Source of the DNA: JBHEPS01 sp046261635
GTDB lineage: Bacteria; Acidobacteriota; Thermoanaerobaculia; Gp7-AA8
DNA: 6,826 nt
Direction of reading: 5' to 3'
NCBI GenBank assembly: GCA_046261635.1
Contig: JBHEOL010000296.1
Coordinates: 1 to 6,826, forward strand
The translations under genes and the position numbers were made by a program. The notes beneath the pieces were generated by a model. That model was not told the DNA's origin and searched no databases. It saw nothing but the letters and a program-made list of their open reading frames with translations. Below are positions 1 through 5,473 of this stretch, piece after piece (the first letter of the stretch is position 1; every line of letters begins with the position of its first letter).

Positions 1-119
1 ATGCTGCGCGGTGCCATAGTCGAGGTCGCTCAGTTTACACGGAGTGAAACCCGGGTGCAACCGTTCTTGTGCATGCCACCCGTCGGGGCGCTTCCATGCG
101 AAAGTTCCGCCCGCCTGGT
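1..119. other. Left-edge stretch without a supported gene
   Basis: No convincing coding region is visible. The plus frame starting at base 1 stays open to a TAG at 121-123, but its 40 codons resemble no family, it lacks a visible ribosome-binding site, and it abuts the end of the opposing gene, so I do not call it. On the minus strand an ATG at 17-15 could open a gene running off the left edge, but only five codons are present. A possible minus-strand promoter for it is listed separately. No U-tailed hairpin follows the stop of the small secreted protein gene that ends at 120. Confidence 0.4.
32..60 (-). promoter_or_regulatory. Weak candidate promoter reading leftward
   Basis: On the minus strand a TTGCAC hexamer (60-55) and a TAAACT hexamer (37-32) are separated by exactly 17 nt, the ideal sigma-70 spacing. 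The match to TTGACA is 3 of 6 and to TATAAT 4 of 6. It would transcribe towards an ATG at 17-15 and off the window. The support is spacing and the -10 only, so it may be chance. Confidence 0.18.
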
Positions 120-524
120 TTAGTCCGGAGGGTCGATATCGAACCCGAGCTTCCGGTTGACCCACCACTCCATGTAACGGTTGCGTGACCGTGGAGAGAG
201 GGCGCTCCCGGCGGTGCCGGTCATGACGAACGGGTCGACGATCGGGTTGATCTGCACGTTCGAGCCGGCGGTCGCCCAGTTCATCATGAACGGGTTGAAA
301 CGCACGGTCGTCTTCGAACCCCGGAGGTTGAACGAGAACAGCGGCCAGCCGTCCCGGAAGGGGTCGCCGGGCTGAGCTCGCTCCCCTTCCTCCGCCGCCT
401 CCAGCAGGATCGAGCGGAGCGCCTCGCGTGAATAGTCGGGCGCCGCGCCGCTCGTCAAACCGTCATCCTGCGCGATCAGCGGCATCGCAGTGACCGCGGC
501 CAGCAGCAGCCAGGCAATCCTCAT
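120..524 (-). CDS. Small secreted protein of unknown function
   Basis: I do not recognise the family. The ATG at 524 is chosen because it begins a clean signal peptide (M-R-I-A-W, hydrophobic core L7-A12, then a likely cleavage LIA|Q after residue 18) and has an AAGGGGG ribosome-binding site about 9 nt upstream. The open frame extends to 650, but those extra residues are not signal-like. The precursor has 134 residues and the mature form about 116. The mature part starts polar and acidic, with a helical stretch at about 31-50 (SREALRSILLEAAEEGER). It then turns aromatic and Asn/Pro-rich, with two similar segments, VRFNPFMMN (74-82) and VQINPIVDPFVM (90-101), followed by a basic, Trp-containing C-terminus (YMEWWVNRKLGFDIDPPD). 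There is no cysteine and no membrane helix after the signal, so it is probably periplasmic or extracellular. It is divergent from the hydrolase operon and shares its upstream region. The function is unknown; the gene itself is likely real because of the signal peptide and ribosome-binding site. Confidence 0.68.
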   Translation of the reverse strand: MRIAWLLLAAVTAMPLIAQDDGLTSGAAPDYSREALRSILLEAAEEGERAQPGDPFRDGWPLFSFNLRGSKTTVRFNPFMMNWATAGSNVQINPIVDPFVMTGTAGSALSPRSRNRYMEWWVNRKLGFDIDPPD

Positions 525-621
525 GTCGGACTTTCCCCCTTCGAGGATACGATTCGAGCATCGTGCCGGTTTCGAACCAGGAGCGGCCCCCCGTTCGCGG
601 AACGCCTCATGATGATGGAGA
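525..621. promoter_or_regulatory. Divergent intergenic region (shared promoter region)
   Basis: These 97 bases separate the divergent secreted-protein and hydrolase genes, so both promoters should lie here or just inside the genes. TANNNT-type candidates exist: TATCCT on the minus strand and TACGAT on the plus strand, both around 545-553. Neither has a recognisable -35 at 16-18 nt, so I cannot place a promoter precisely. The sequence has short TCGA-containing symmetric pieces (TCGAGGATACGATTCGA, 540-556), which could be an operator or could be chance. Confidence 0.3.
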
Positions 622-1548
622 ATGCCCGGGGTGAAAACCAGACTCGTCACGTTTCGGTCGACCGACGGCCTCCGTCTTCCGGGGCTCCTCTATGAGCCGG
701 GCCGCCCCTCGCGCGAGGCCGCCATCTTTCTCCATGGCAACGGGGATTCTTCCGTCTTCTACTCGGCCCGCCGCACCAACGCCTTCGGCAAAGAGCTGAC
801 CCGACGCGGCATTTCGTGGTTCGCTTTCAACAACCGCGGAGCCCACCTGATCAAACGGCTCAACCGCCGGCGCGGCAGCCGCTCCGACTCGGTGACGGTC
901 GGGATGACTTACGAGCTCGTGCGGGATTGCGTCCCCGACATCGAGGGAGCGATCGCCATGCTGAGGGAGGAGGGGTACCGCCGTTTCCACCTGGTCGGGC
1001 ACTCCACCGGAGCGAACAAGATTGCGATCTTCAATCGGCGCCGCCCGCGCAACCGAGTCGCCCGATACGTCCTGCTCGCGCCCGGCGACGACGTCGGGAT
1101 CTACTACGACACCCTCGGGGAGAAGCGTTTTCACCGCGCCCTCGAGACCGCCCGGAGCCGCGTCGAATCCGGGCGTGGACTCGAGCTCGCCCCTCCTTCG
1201 GTCTCTTTTTTCCCCATCTCGTGGATGTCGCTGCTCGACACGATCGACCCCGATGGCGACTACAACACGTTTCCCTTCCTCGAAACCATGAAAGGCCTCG
1301 CGCTCTCGCGCCGAACCCCTTTCCGTGATTTCCGGACGATCCGGAAGCCGACGCTCGCGCTCTACGGGGCGGAGGACGAGTTCTGTTTCGGCGACGTTCC
1401 ACGCTGCGTCGGGATTCTCGAGGAGAAGTCGCGCGAACCGCGGCGATTCGAGACGGTCATCATCCCGGGAACCGATCACGGCTTTTCCGGCGAGGAACAC
1501 CGCGCGGGGGCGATCGTCGCACGATTCCTCTCGGAGCGATCGCGATGA
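622..1548 (+). CDS. Alpha/beta hydrolase (serine hydrolase)
   Basis: This is a soluble alpha/beta-hydrolase-fold enzyme of 308 residues, most likely a carboxylesterase or acyl hydrolase; the substrate cannot be read from the sequence. The parts appear in family order: strand plus oxyanion-hole motif HGNG (38-41), NNRG (70-73), nucleophile elbow GHSTG (126-130) with catalytic Ser128, acid loop GAEDE (249-253) with Asp252, and catalytic His286 in GTDHG. A lid or cap region lies between about 156 and 235. There is no signal peptide, so it is cytoplasmic. Two starts are possible: ATG at 622, whose nearest GGAG (617-620) is too close, or GTG at 631, which lies 10 nt after that GGAG and may be the real start (305 residues). 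An in-frame stop at 613 rules out anything longer. The stop overlaps the next gene by ATGA, implying coupled translation with the SRPBCC protein. The fold and triad are certain; a more exact family name is not. Confidence 0.9.
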   Translation: MPGVKTRLVTFRSTDGLRLPGLLYEPGRPSREAAIFLHGNGDSSVFYSARRTNAFGKELTRRGISWFAFNNRGAHLIKRLNRRRGSRSDSVTVGMTYELVRDCVPDIEGAIAMLREEGYRRFHLVGHSTGANKIAIFNRRRPRNRVARYVLLAPGDDVGIYYDTLGEKRFHRALETARSRVESGRGLELAPPSVSFFPISWMSLLDTIDPDGDYNTFPFLETMKGLALSRRTPFRDFRTIRKPTLALYGAEDEFCFGDVPRCVGILEEKSREPRRFETVIIPGTDHGFSGEEHRAGAIVARFLSERSR

Positions 1549-2009
1549 TTCTCGAGCGCACCACGGTCGTCGACGCTCCGGCCGCAACCGTGTGGGCGTT
1601 CTTTTCCGACCCGGCGAATCTCGCGAAGATTACGCCGCCGTCGATGGGGTTTCAGATCGTCTCGTCGCCGGGCCGCACTCTTCAGGCCGGCGACCGGATC
1701 GACTACAGGATCCGCATCGGGGGACTGCCGGTCCGATGGCGGACCCTGATCTCTGGATGGGACCCTCCGCGCAGCTTCACCGACGAACAGGAAAAGGGTC
1801 CGTACCGGCGCTGGATCCACCACCACACCTTTCAGCCGATGGGCGATGGGAAGGTCCTCGTGACCGACCACGTCGACTACGAGCTTCCGTTCGGCATTCT
1901 CGGACGCCTGGCCGGCGGGTTCTGGGTGCGGCGGCAGCTCCGGAAGGTCTTCGACTACCGAAGCGAAATCATCCGCCGCCAGTTCGGCGCAGAGGAGGAT
2001 CTCGGCTGA
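1545..2009 (+). CDS. SRPBCC-fold ligand-binding protein
   Basis: This is a 154-residue single-domain protein of the START/Bet v1-like SRPBCC superfamily (polyketide-cyclase/dehydrase type), which forms a helix-grip cavity that binds a hydrophobic ligand. Recognisable pieces are the N-terminal strand and helix TTVVDAPAATVWAFFSDPAN (6-25), the loop with ITPP (29-32), the strand WRTLISGWDPPRSFTDEQ (65-82), HHHTFQPMGDGKVLVTDHVDYELPFG (92-117), and the long C-terminal helix ending VFDYRSEIIRRQFG (135-148). The pattern resembles the bacterial ligand-binding SRPBCC group rather than an enzyme with a known reaction. There is no signal peptide, so it is cytoplasmic. The start is fixed by the ATGA overlap with the hydrolase stop and by GGAG at 1533-1536, 8 nt upstream. 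Co-translation suggests it handles the same lipid or aromatic compound as the hydrolase, but that is inference. Confidence 0.88.
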   Translation: MILERTTVVDAPAATVWAFFSDPANLAKITPPSMGFQIVSSPGRTLQAGDRIDYRIRIGGLPVRWRTLISGWDPPRSFTDEQEKGPYRRWIHHHTFQPMGDGKVLVTDHVDYELPFGILGRLAGGFWVRRQLRKVFDYRSEIIRRQFGAEEDLG

Positions 2010-2032
2010 CGATGCTCCGGTGAACCACGCTT

Positions 2033-2046
2033 GCACCGGCCGGTGC
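2033..2046. repeat. 14-bp perfect palindrome before the peptidase gene
   Basis: GCACCGGCCGGTGC reads identically on both strands and lies 48 nt before the peptidase start, just after the SRPBCC gene. A second small palindrome, CGTGCACG, follows at 2051-2058. With no loop and no T-run it is not a terminator. It could be a dimeric regulator's binding site for the peptidase gene, or chance in GC-rich DNA. Confidence 0.3.
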
Positions 2047-2083
2047 GGCTCGTGCACGGCACACCATCGAATGAAGAGAAGAG

Positions 2084-2089
2084 AAGGAG
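2084..2089 (+). promoter_or_regulatory. Ribosome-binding site of the M2 peptidase
   Basis: AAGGAG sits in a purine-only stretch, 4 nt before the ATG at 2094 and 7 nt before the adjacent in-frame ATG at 2097. The spacing slightly favours 2097. Either choice excludes the longer open frame from 2031, whose first 21 codons would put charged residues before the lipoprotein signal. Confidence 0.7.
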
Positions 2090-2093
2090 AATC

Positions 2094-3944
2094 ATGATGC
2101 AACGAATGCGAATCCCTGTGCTGCTTCTCATCGCGGCCCTCGGCGCCGCGGGCTGCCGGACGATGCCGCCCGCATCTCCTGCGCCGGCTCCCCCGGCCGC
2201 CACTGCGGCGCCGACCGCTGCCGAGGCACGTGCTTTCGTCGACAGCGCGAACGCGGAGCTGTTCGACGCCAGCGCGATGGCTGGACGTGCCGCCTGGGTC
2301 GCGGCGAACTTCATCACCTACGACACCCAGCAGATCGCGGCCGCCGCCGACCAGCAAGCCGTCAGTCTCGCGGTCGATCTCGCCAAACAAGCCCAGCGCT
2401 TCGAGGGACTTCAGGTCGAACCGCAGACTCGGCGTCAGCTCGGCCTGATCAAGCTCGGACTCGTCGCCCCCTCCCCGGCGGACTCGGCGAAGGCCGAGGA
2501 GCTGTCACAGATCAAGGCGAAGCTCGAGGCGATGTACGGCGAAGGGAAGTACTGCCCGGGGAGCGCCACGGGCGATGATTGTCTCGACATCGGAGAGATC
2601 ACGAAGATCTTCGCGGAAAGCCGCGACCCGAGGCAGCTCACGGATGTGTGGGAGGGATGGCGCCGGATCGCGATCCCGATGAAACCGCTCTACGCCCGCT
2701 TCGTCGAGTTGTCGAACCAGGGGGCGCGCGAGCTCGGCTACGCCGACACGGGAGCTCTCTGGCGTTCGAAGTACGACATGCCGCCGGACGATTTCGCCCG
2801 CGAAATGGACCGGCTCTGGCTGCAGGTCAAGCCGCTTTACGACTCACTTCACTGCTACGTCCGGGCGGAGTTGAACGAGGAGTACGGCGATCAGATCGTC
2901 CCGCTCGATCAGCCGATCCGCGCCGATCTCCTCGGAAACATCTGGGCGCAGGACTGGAGCAACATTTATCCGCTGGTGGCTCCGCCCGACGCGGATCCGG
3001 GTTACGACCTGACCCAGCGGCTGCAGGCGCGCAACATCGAAGCGCGCGAGATGGTCCGAATCGGCGAGCGGTTCTTCACCTCGCTCGGATTCGACCCGCT
3101 TCCCGAAACATTCTGGGAGCGCTCGCTCTTCACTCAGCCGCGGGACCGCGACGTGGTCTGCCACGCAAGCGCCTGGGACGTCGACAACATCAACGATCTC
3201 CGCATCAAGATGTGCATCGAGCCGACCGCCGAGGATTTCCGGACGGTCCATCACGAGCTCGGCCACAACTTCTACCAGCGCGCCTACAACGAGCTCCCGT
3301 TCGTCTACCGCGACAGCGCCAACGATGGGTTCCATGAAGCTCTCGGGGACGTGATCGCCCTGTCGGTGACTCCGGACTATCTCAAGCAGATCGGATTGAT
3401 CGACCAGGTGCCGCCCGCTTCGAAAGACCTGGGCCTGCTCATGAAGGACGCGCTCGAGTCGATCGCGTTCCTCCCCTTCGGCCTTCTCATCGACAAGTGG
3501 CGATGGGCGGTGTTCGAGGGTGAGACCACCCCGGACGAATACAACCGCGCGTGGTGGGAGCTGCGCACCCGCTATCAGGGCATCACGCCCCCGGTCGCCC
3601 GCACCGCGACCGAGTTCGATCCCGGCGCGAAGTACCACATTCCGGGGAACACCCCGTACTCCCGTTACTTCCTCGCGCGAATCCTCCAATTCCAGTTCCA
3701 TCGGTCGCTCTGCCAGACCGCTGGGTATGAAGGGCCGCTCAACCGCTGCTCGATCTACGGGAACGAGGCCGCCGGGAAGGCGCTTCGCGACATGATGGCT
3801 CTCGGCGCGAGCCGCCCCTGGCCGGACGCCCTCGAGGCAGTCACCGGGCAGCGGCAGATGGATGCGACCGCGATCATCGATTACTTCGCTCCGCTGAAGG
3901 TCTGGCTCGACCAGCAGAACCAGGGGAAACGCTGCGGCTGGTAG
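2094..3944 (+). CDS. ACE-like M2 peptidase, lipoprotein
   Basis: This is a zinc dipeptidyl carboxypeptidase of MEROPS family M2 (angiotensin-converting-enzyme type), which removes C-terminal dipeptides from oligopeptides. It has 616 residues, the size of one ACE catalytic domain. The N-terminus is a lipoprotein signal (MRIPVLLLIAALGAAGC, Cys21; the lipobox AAGC is somewhat weak) followed by a Pro/Ala linker to about 45, so it should be membrane-anchored, probably facing the periplasm. Zinc motif HELGH is at 387-391 and the third ligand Glu415 in FHEALGD; the 28-residue gap equals human testis ACE H383-E411. K513, H515, Y522 and Y525 in KYHIPGNTPYSRYF match ACE K511/H513/Y520/Y523 exactly, as does CHASAWD at 356-362. 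Chloride ligands W487/R491 and R524 are kept. Cys356-Cys374 and Cys540-Cys552 have ACE disulfide spacings; Cys154/Cys163 may be a third pair. It begins 84 nt after the SRPBCC gene and ends at a strong terminator. Its physiological substrate is unknown. Confidence 0.96.
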   Translation: MMQRMRIPVLLLIAALGAAGCRTMPPASPAPAPPAATAAPTAAEARAFVDSANAELFDASAMAGRAAWVAANFITYDTQQIAAAADQQAVSLAVDLAKQAQRFEGLQVEPQTRRQLGLIKLGLVAPSPADSAKAEELSQIKAKLEAMYGEGKYCPGSATGDDCLDIGEITKIFAESRDPRQLTDVWEGWRRIAIPMKPLYARFVELSNQGARELGYADTGALWRSKYDMPPDDFAREMDRLWLQVKPLYDSLHCYVRAELNEEYGDQIVPLDQPIRADLLGNIWAQDWSNIYPLVAPPDADPGYDLTQRLQARNIEAREMVRIGERFFTSLGFDPLPETFWERSLFTQPRDRDVVCHASAWDVDNINDLRIKMCIEPTAEDFRTVHHELGHNFYQRAYNELPFVYRDSANDGFHEALGDVIALSVTPDYLKQIGLIDQVPPASKDLGLLMKDALESIAFLPFGLLIDKWRWAVFEGETTPDEYNRAWWELRTRYQGITPPVARTATEFDPGAKYHIPGNTPYSRYFLARILQFQFHRSLCQTAGYEGPLNRCSIYGNEAAGKALRDMMALGASRPWPDALEAVTGQRQMDATAIIDYFAPLKVWLDQQNQGKRCGW

Positions 3945-3965
3945 CCGTCCATTTCCACGCCAGCG

Positions 3966-3999
3966 AAAAGGCCGCGGATCGTTCCGCGGCCTTTTTTTT
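3966..3999 (+). terminator. Intrinsic terminator, usable in both directions
   Basis: The hairpin arm AAAAGGCCGCGG (3966-3977) pairs with CCGCGGCC plus the first T's (3984-3995) around the loop ATCGTT, and eight T's (3992-3999) follow. It begins 21 nt after the peptidase stop. On the minus strand the same stem is followed by four T's, so it can also stop transcription from the convergent CBS gene that ends at 4027. Confidence 0.93.
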
Positions 4000-4026
4000 C
4001 TGCCTGTCCGGGCTGCCCGTTCCGTC

Positions 4027-4527
4027 TCAGCGACCGGGGCGCGAGTCATTCGAGCGGCTGATCTGCTCGACCGTCTCGCCGACAGCCTCGTCGCGCGAGG
4101 TCTCGAGCGCCAGATCCGCCTGGGCCACGATTCCGACGATCTCGCCCTTGTCGTCGACCACGAGAATCCGACGCACCTGCCGTTCGCTCATCATCCGAAA
4201 GACCCGCTCGAGCGGCTCGTTCTCGCGCACCGAGTGGGCCTCGGACGTCATCGCGTCGCTGACCCTGGCTTCGAGCGGATTCCGTCCGTTGGCGATCAGC
4301 CGGATCACGATGTCACGGTCGGTGATCATCCCGGCCACCTTGTTGTCCGGCCCGACGACCGGAAGCGCGCCACAATCGCACTCCACCATGAGCCTCGCGG
4401 CCTTCTCGATGTCGTCCTGCGGACTGACGGTCGATGGGTTCGCCGTCATCACTTGACGGAGCGTTTTGCTGCCGCTTTTTTCACGACTCGTGGGAATTGA
4501 AGCCTCACGATCGGTTCGTTCATTCAT
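4027..4527 (-). CDS. Two-CBS-domain protein
   Basis: This is a 166-residue stand-alone tandem CBS protein. Such pairs form a Bateman module that binds adenine nucleotides or related ligands and usually acts as a sensor for a partner. CBS1 covers about 24-80 (VMTANPSTVSPQDDIEKAAR, then LPVV and GMITDRDIV; T69 and D72 fit the ribose-binding T-x-x-D pattern). CBS2 covers about 90-145 (DAMTSEAHSVRENEPLERVF, RRILVVDDKGEIVGIVAQADLA), with A135 in place of Thr and D138 kept, so the second site may bind differently. The tails are polar and there is no signal or membrane segment, so it is cytoplasmic. The start at 4527 has a perfect AGGAGG (4540-4535) at 7 nt spacing. Two other ATGs in other frames (4531, 4523) lie in the same ATGAATGAATG; the one at 4531 hits TGA after three codons. 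It lies downstream of trmB, beyond a hairpin element, and may have its own promoter. The ligand and partner are unknown. Confidence 0.93.
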   Translation of the reverse strand: MNERTDREASIPTSREKSGSKTLRQVMTANPSTVSPQDDIEKAARLMVECDCGALPVVGPDNKVAGMITDRDIVIRLIANGRNPLEARVSDAMTSEAHSVRENEPLERVFRMMSERQVRRILVVDDKGEIVGIVAQADLALETSRDEAVGETVEQISRSNDSRPGR

Positions 4528-4534
4528 TCATCCA

Positions 4535-4540
4535 CCTCCT
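4535..4540 (-). promoter_or_regulatory. Consensus ribosome-binding site of the CBS gene
   Basis: AGGAGG on the minus strand, 7 nt before the ATG at 4527, is a full anti-Shine-Dalgarno match and decides the start among three closely spaced ATGs. It contrasts with trmB and gatB, which lack a recognisable site. Confidence 0.85.
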
Positions 4541-4603
4541 GTTTTGGGGATGCACTGGTGGAGAGCAAGAGGTGTGCCCCGGAGGCGAAGTCATGCGGGC
4601 CGA

Positions 4604-4696
4604 AGTGGCAGAGGATCCTTTCCTCTGCCTGCCAAGCCGGGATAGCAGGCCGGGCGTATCAAGATCTCCAGGCAGAGGAAAGGATCCTCTGCCACT
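4604..4696. repeat. Double-hairpin inverted repeat (REPIN/BIME-like)
   Basis: Two 28-nt arms, 4604-4631 and 4669-4696, are perfect reverse complements separated by 37 nt. Each arm is itself a hairpin: GGCAGAGGA (4607-4615 and 4671-4679) pairs with TCCTCTGCC (4621-4629 and 4685-4693) around a 5-nt loop, TCCTT in one and AAGGA in the other. The element can fold either as one long 28-bp stem or as two separate 9-bp stems. This layout, two short palindromic units in opposite orientation, is that of REPIN/BIME elements mobilised by RAYT transposases, though the GTAG head typical of many REPs is absent. It starts 1 nt after the trmB stop. No T-run flanks it on either side, so it is not a classical terminator. 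It has no coding role; assignment to a repeat family is inference from one copy. Confidence 0.85.
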
Positions 4697-4697
4697 C

Positions 4698-5354
4698 TCA
4701 CTTGAGGCGAAACGCGATCTGGTAAATCGGACGACCCTGTGCCTGATACTTCGCCTCGTAGTTCGTACGCGGAGGCTCGTGCACGATCTCCCCCGCTTCG
4801 ATGGCGAACACATTCGCCATCACCGGAACCGCTTCCTCGAAGTATTCCTCGTGGTCGGTGACGTACCATCCCTCCCCTTCGGCGGCGAGGATCCGGCGCA
4901 TCGCCTCGACCGCCGCCGGTCGGATGATTCTCCGTTTCCTCTCCCGCTTGCGCGGCCACGGATCGGGAAAGTAGATGTGAATCTCGCTCATCGATCCCGA
5001 AGGAAGCAGGTTCTGCATCACATCGAACGCGTCGTAGTTGATCGTCTTCACGTTCGGAAGAGCGTGCCGGACGATACGATCGACGATCACCCGGTGATAG
5101 TGCAGCGACTTCTCGATTCCGAGAAAGTTCTTCTCCGGGTGCGCCTTGCCGTGGTCGATCAGAAACCGCCCCTTGCCGGAGCCGATCTCGAGCACGACTG
5201 GATTCAGGTTGCCGAACAGCGCGAACAGATCGATGGGCGCACCTTCCCGCTCCCGGGGATTGATCCCGGCGCTTTCGAGGGTGACCAGGGGGGATGAGAT
5301 CGTCTCGGGCGTCTGCATGGGTGGCATCGATGCATGAGAGGACGAGACCTCCAC
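4698..5354 (-). CDS. trmB: tRNA (guanine-N7-)-methyltransferase
   Basis: This enzyme transfers a methyl group from S-adenosylmethionine to N7 of G46 in the tRNA variable loop; it is cytoplasmic. The Rossmann methyltransferase core is clear: motif I EIGSGKG (56-62), the acidic ribose-binding residue E81 in GIEKS, NYDAFD (107-111), the TrmB signature FPDPWPRKR (129-137) continuing into a basic run to 142, and the C-terminal TNYEAKY (197-203) followed by GRPIYQIAFR. Its 218 residues are close to the usual length. The start is uncertain: the longest form begins with GTG at 5354, with in-frame ATGs at 5327 and 5318. None has a well-spaced ribosome-binding site; the first 20 residues are low-complexity and unlike a conserved domain, so a shorter form is possible. 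It is divergent from gatB, another tRNA-related gene, and its stop directly abuts the double-hairpin element. Confidence 0.94.
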   Translation of the reverse strand: MEVSSSHASMPPMQTPETISSPLVTLESAGINPREREGAPIDLFALFGNLNPVVLEIGSGKGRFLIDHGKAHPEKNFLGIEKSLHYHRVIVDRIVRHALPNVKTINYDAFDVMQNLLPSGSMSEIHIYFPDPWPRKRERKRRIIRPAAVEAMRRILAAEGEGWYVTDHEEYFEEAVPVMANVFAIEAGEIVHEPPRTNYEAKYQAQGRPIYQIAFRLK

Positions 5355-5473
5355 CGGATCGATGGATTCCGTTCTCGGAAGTGCTGAAGTCCCTTCCCCT
5401 CCGGATTGTTCCCGGTCTCGCCGCGGACCCCCCCCCGGCCGCAGCAGCGCGCCGCAACCTATAATCCGCTGGC
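5355..5473. promoter_or_regulatory. Divergent trmB/gatB promoter region
   Basis: These 119 bases serve both divergent genes. For gatB a perfect -10 is present (listed separately). For trmB no good promoter stands out on the minus strand; a GGAGGGG stretch at about 5404-5398 is some 40 nt before the GTG and too far to be its ribosome-binding site. A run of nine C's lies at 5428-5436. Confidence 0.4.
5460..5465 (+). promoter_or_regulatory. Perfect TATAAT -10 element for leaderless gatB
   Basis: TATAAT is a six-of-six match to the sigma-70 -10 box. Only 8 nt (CCGCTGGC) lie between it and the gatB ATG, so transcription should begin within about 0-2 nt of the start codon. No ribosome-binding site precedes the ATG, consistent with leaderless translation. 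At 17-nt spacing the -35 position reads GGCCGC, so no -35 is recognisable. Confidence 0.7.

Noticed and set aside
1..123. Plus-strand open frame of 40 codons from base 1
   Set aside because: No family resemblance or ribosome-binding site; it ends against the opposing gene's stop.
525..650. N-terminal extension of the small secreted protein
   Set aside because: It would bury the signal peptide behind 42 non-signal residues and overlap the divergent hydrolase start; the ATG at 524 has its own ribosome-binding site.
607..1587. 326-residue open frame antisense to the hydrolase
   Set aside because: Arg/Glu/Asp-rich shadow typical of GC-rich DNA; the plus-strand hydrolase has a complete catalytic motif set.
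2031..2093. N-terminal extension of the peptidase from a TTG at 2031
   Set aside because: It would place charged residues ahead of the lipoprotein signal, while AAGGAG directly precedes the ATG at 2094/2097.
2844..4049. 401-residue open frame antisense to the M2 peptidase
   Set aside because: It overlaps the conserved ACE-like coding region and runs through the terminator hairpin; no recognisable domain.
4604..4696. Inverted repeat as a rho-independent terminator
   Set aside because: No T-run follows the stem on either strand.
4604..4696. Inverted repeat as a CRISPR fragment
   Set aside because: Only two copies, in inverted rather than direct orientation, with no cas gene nearby.
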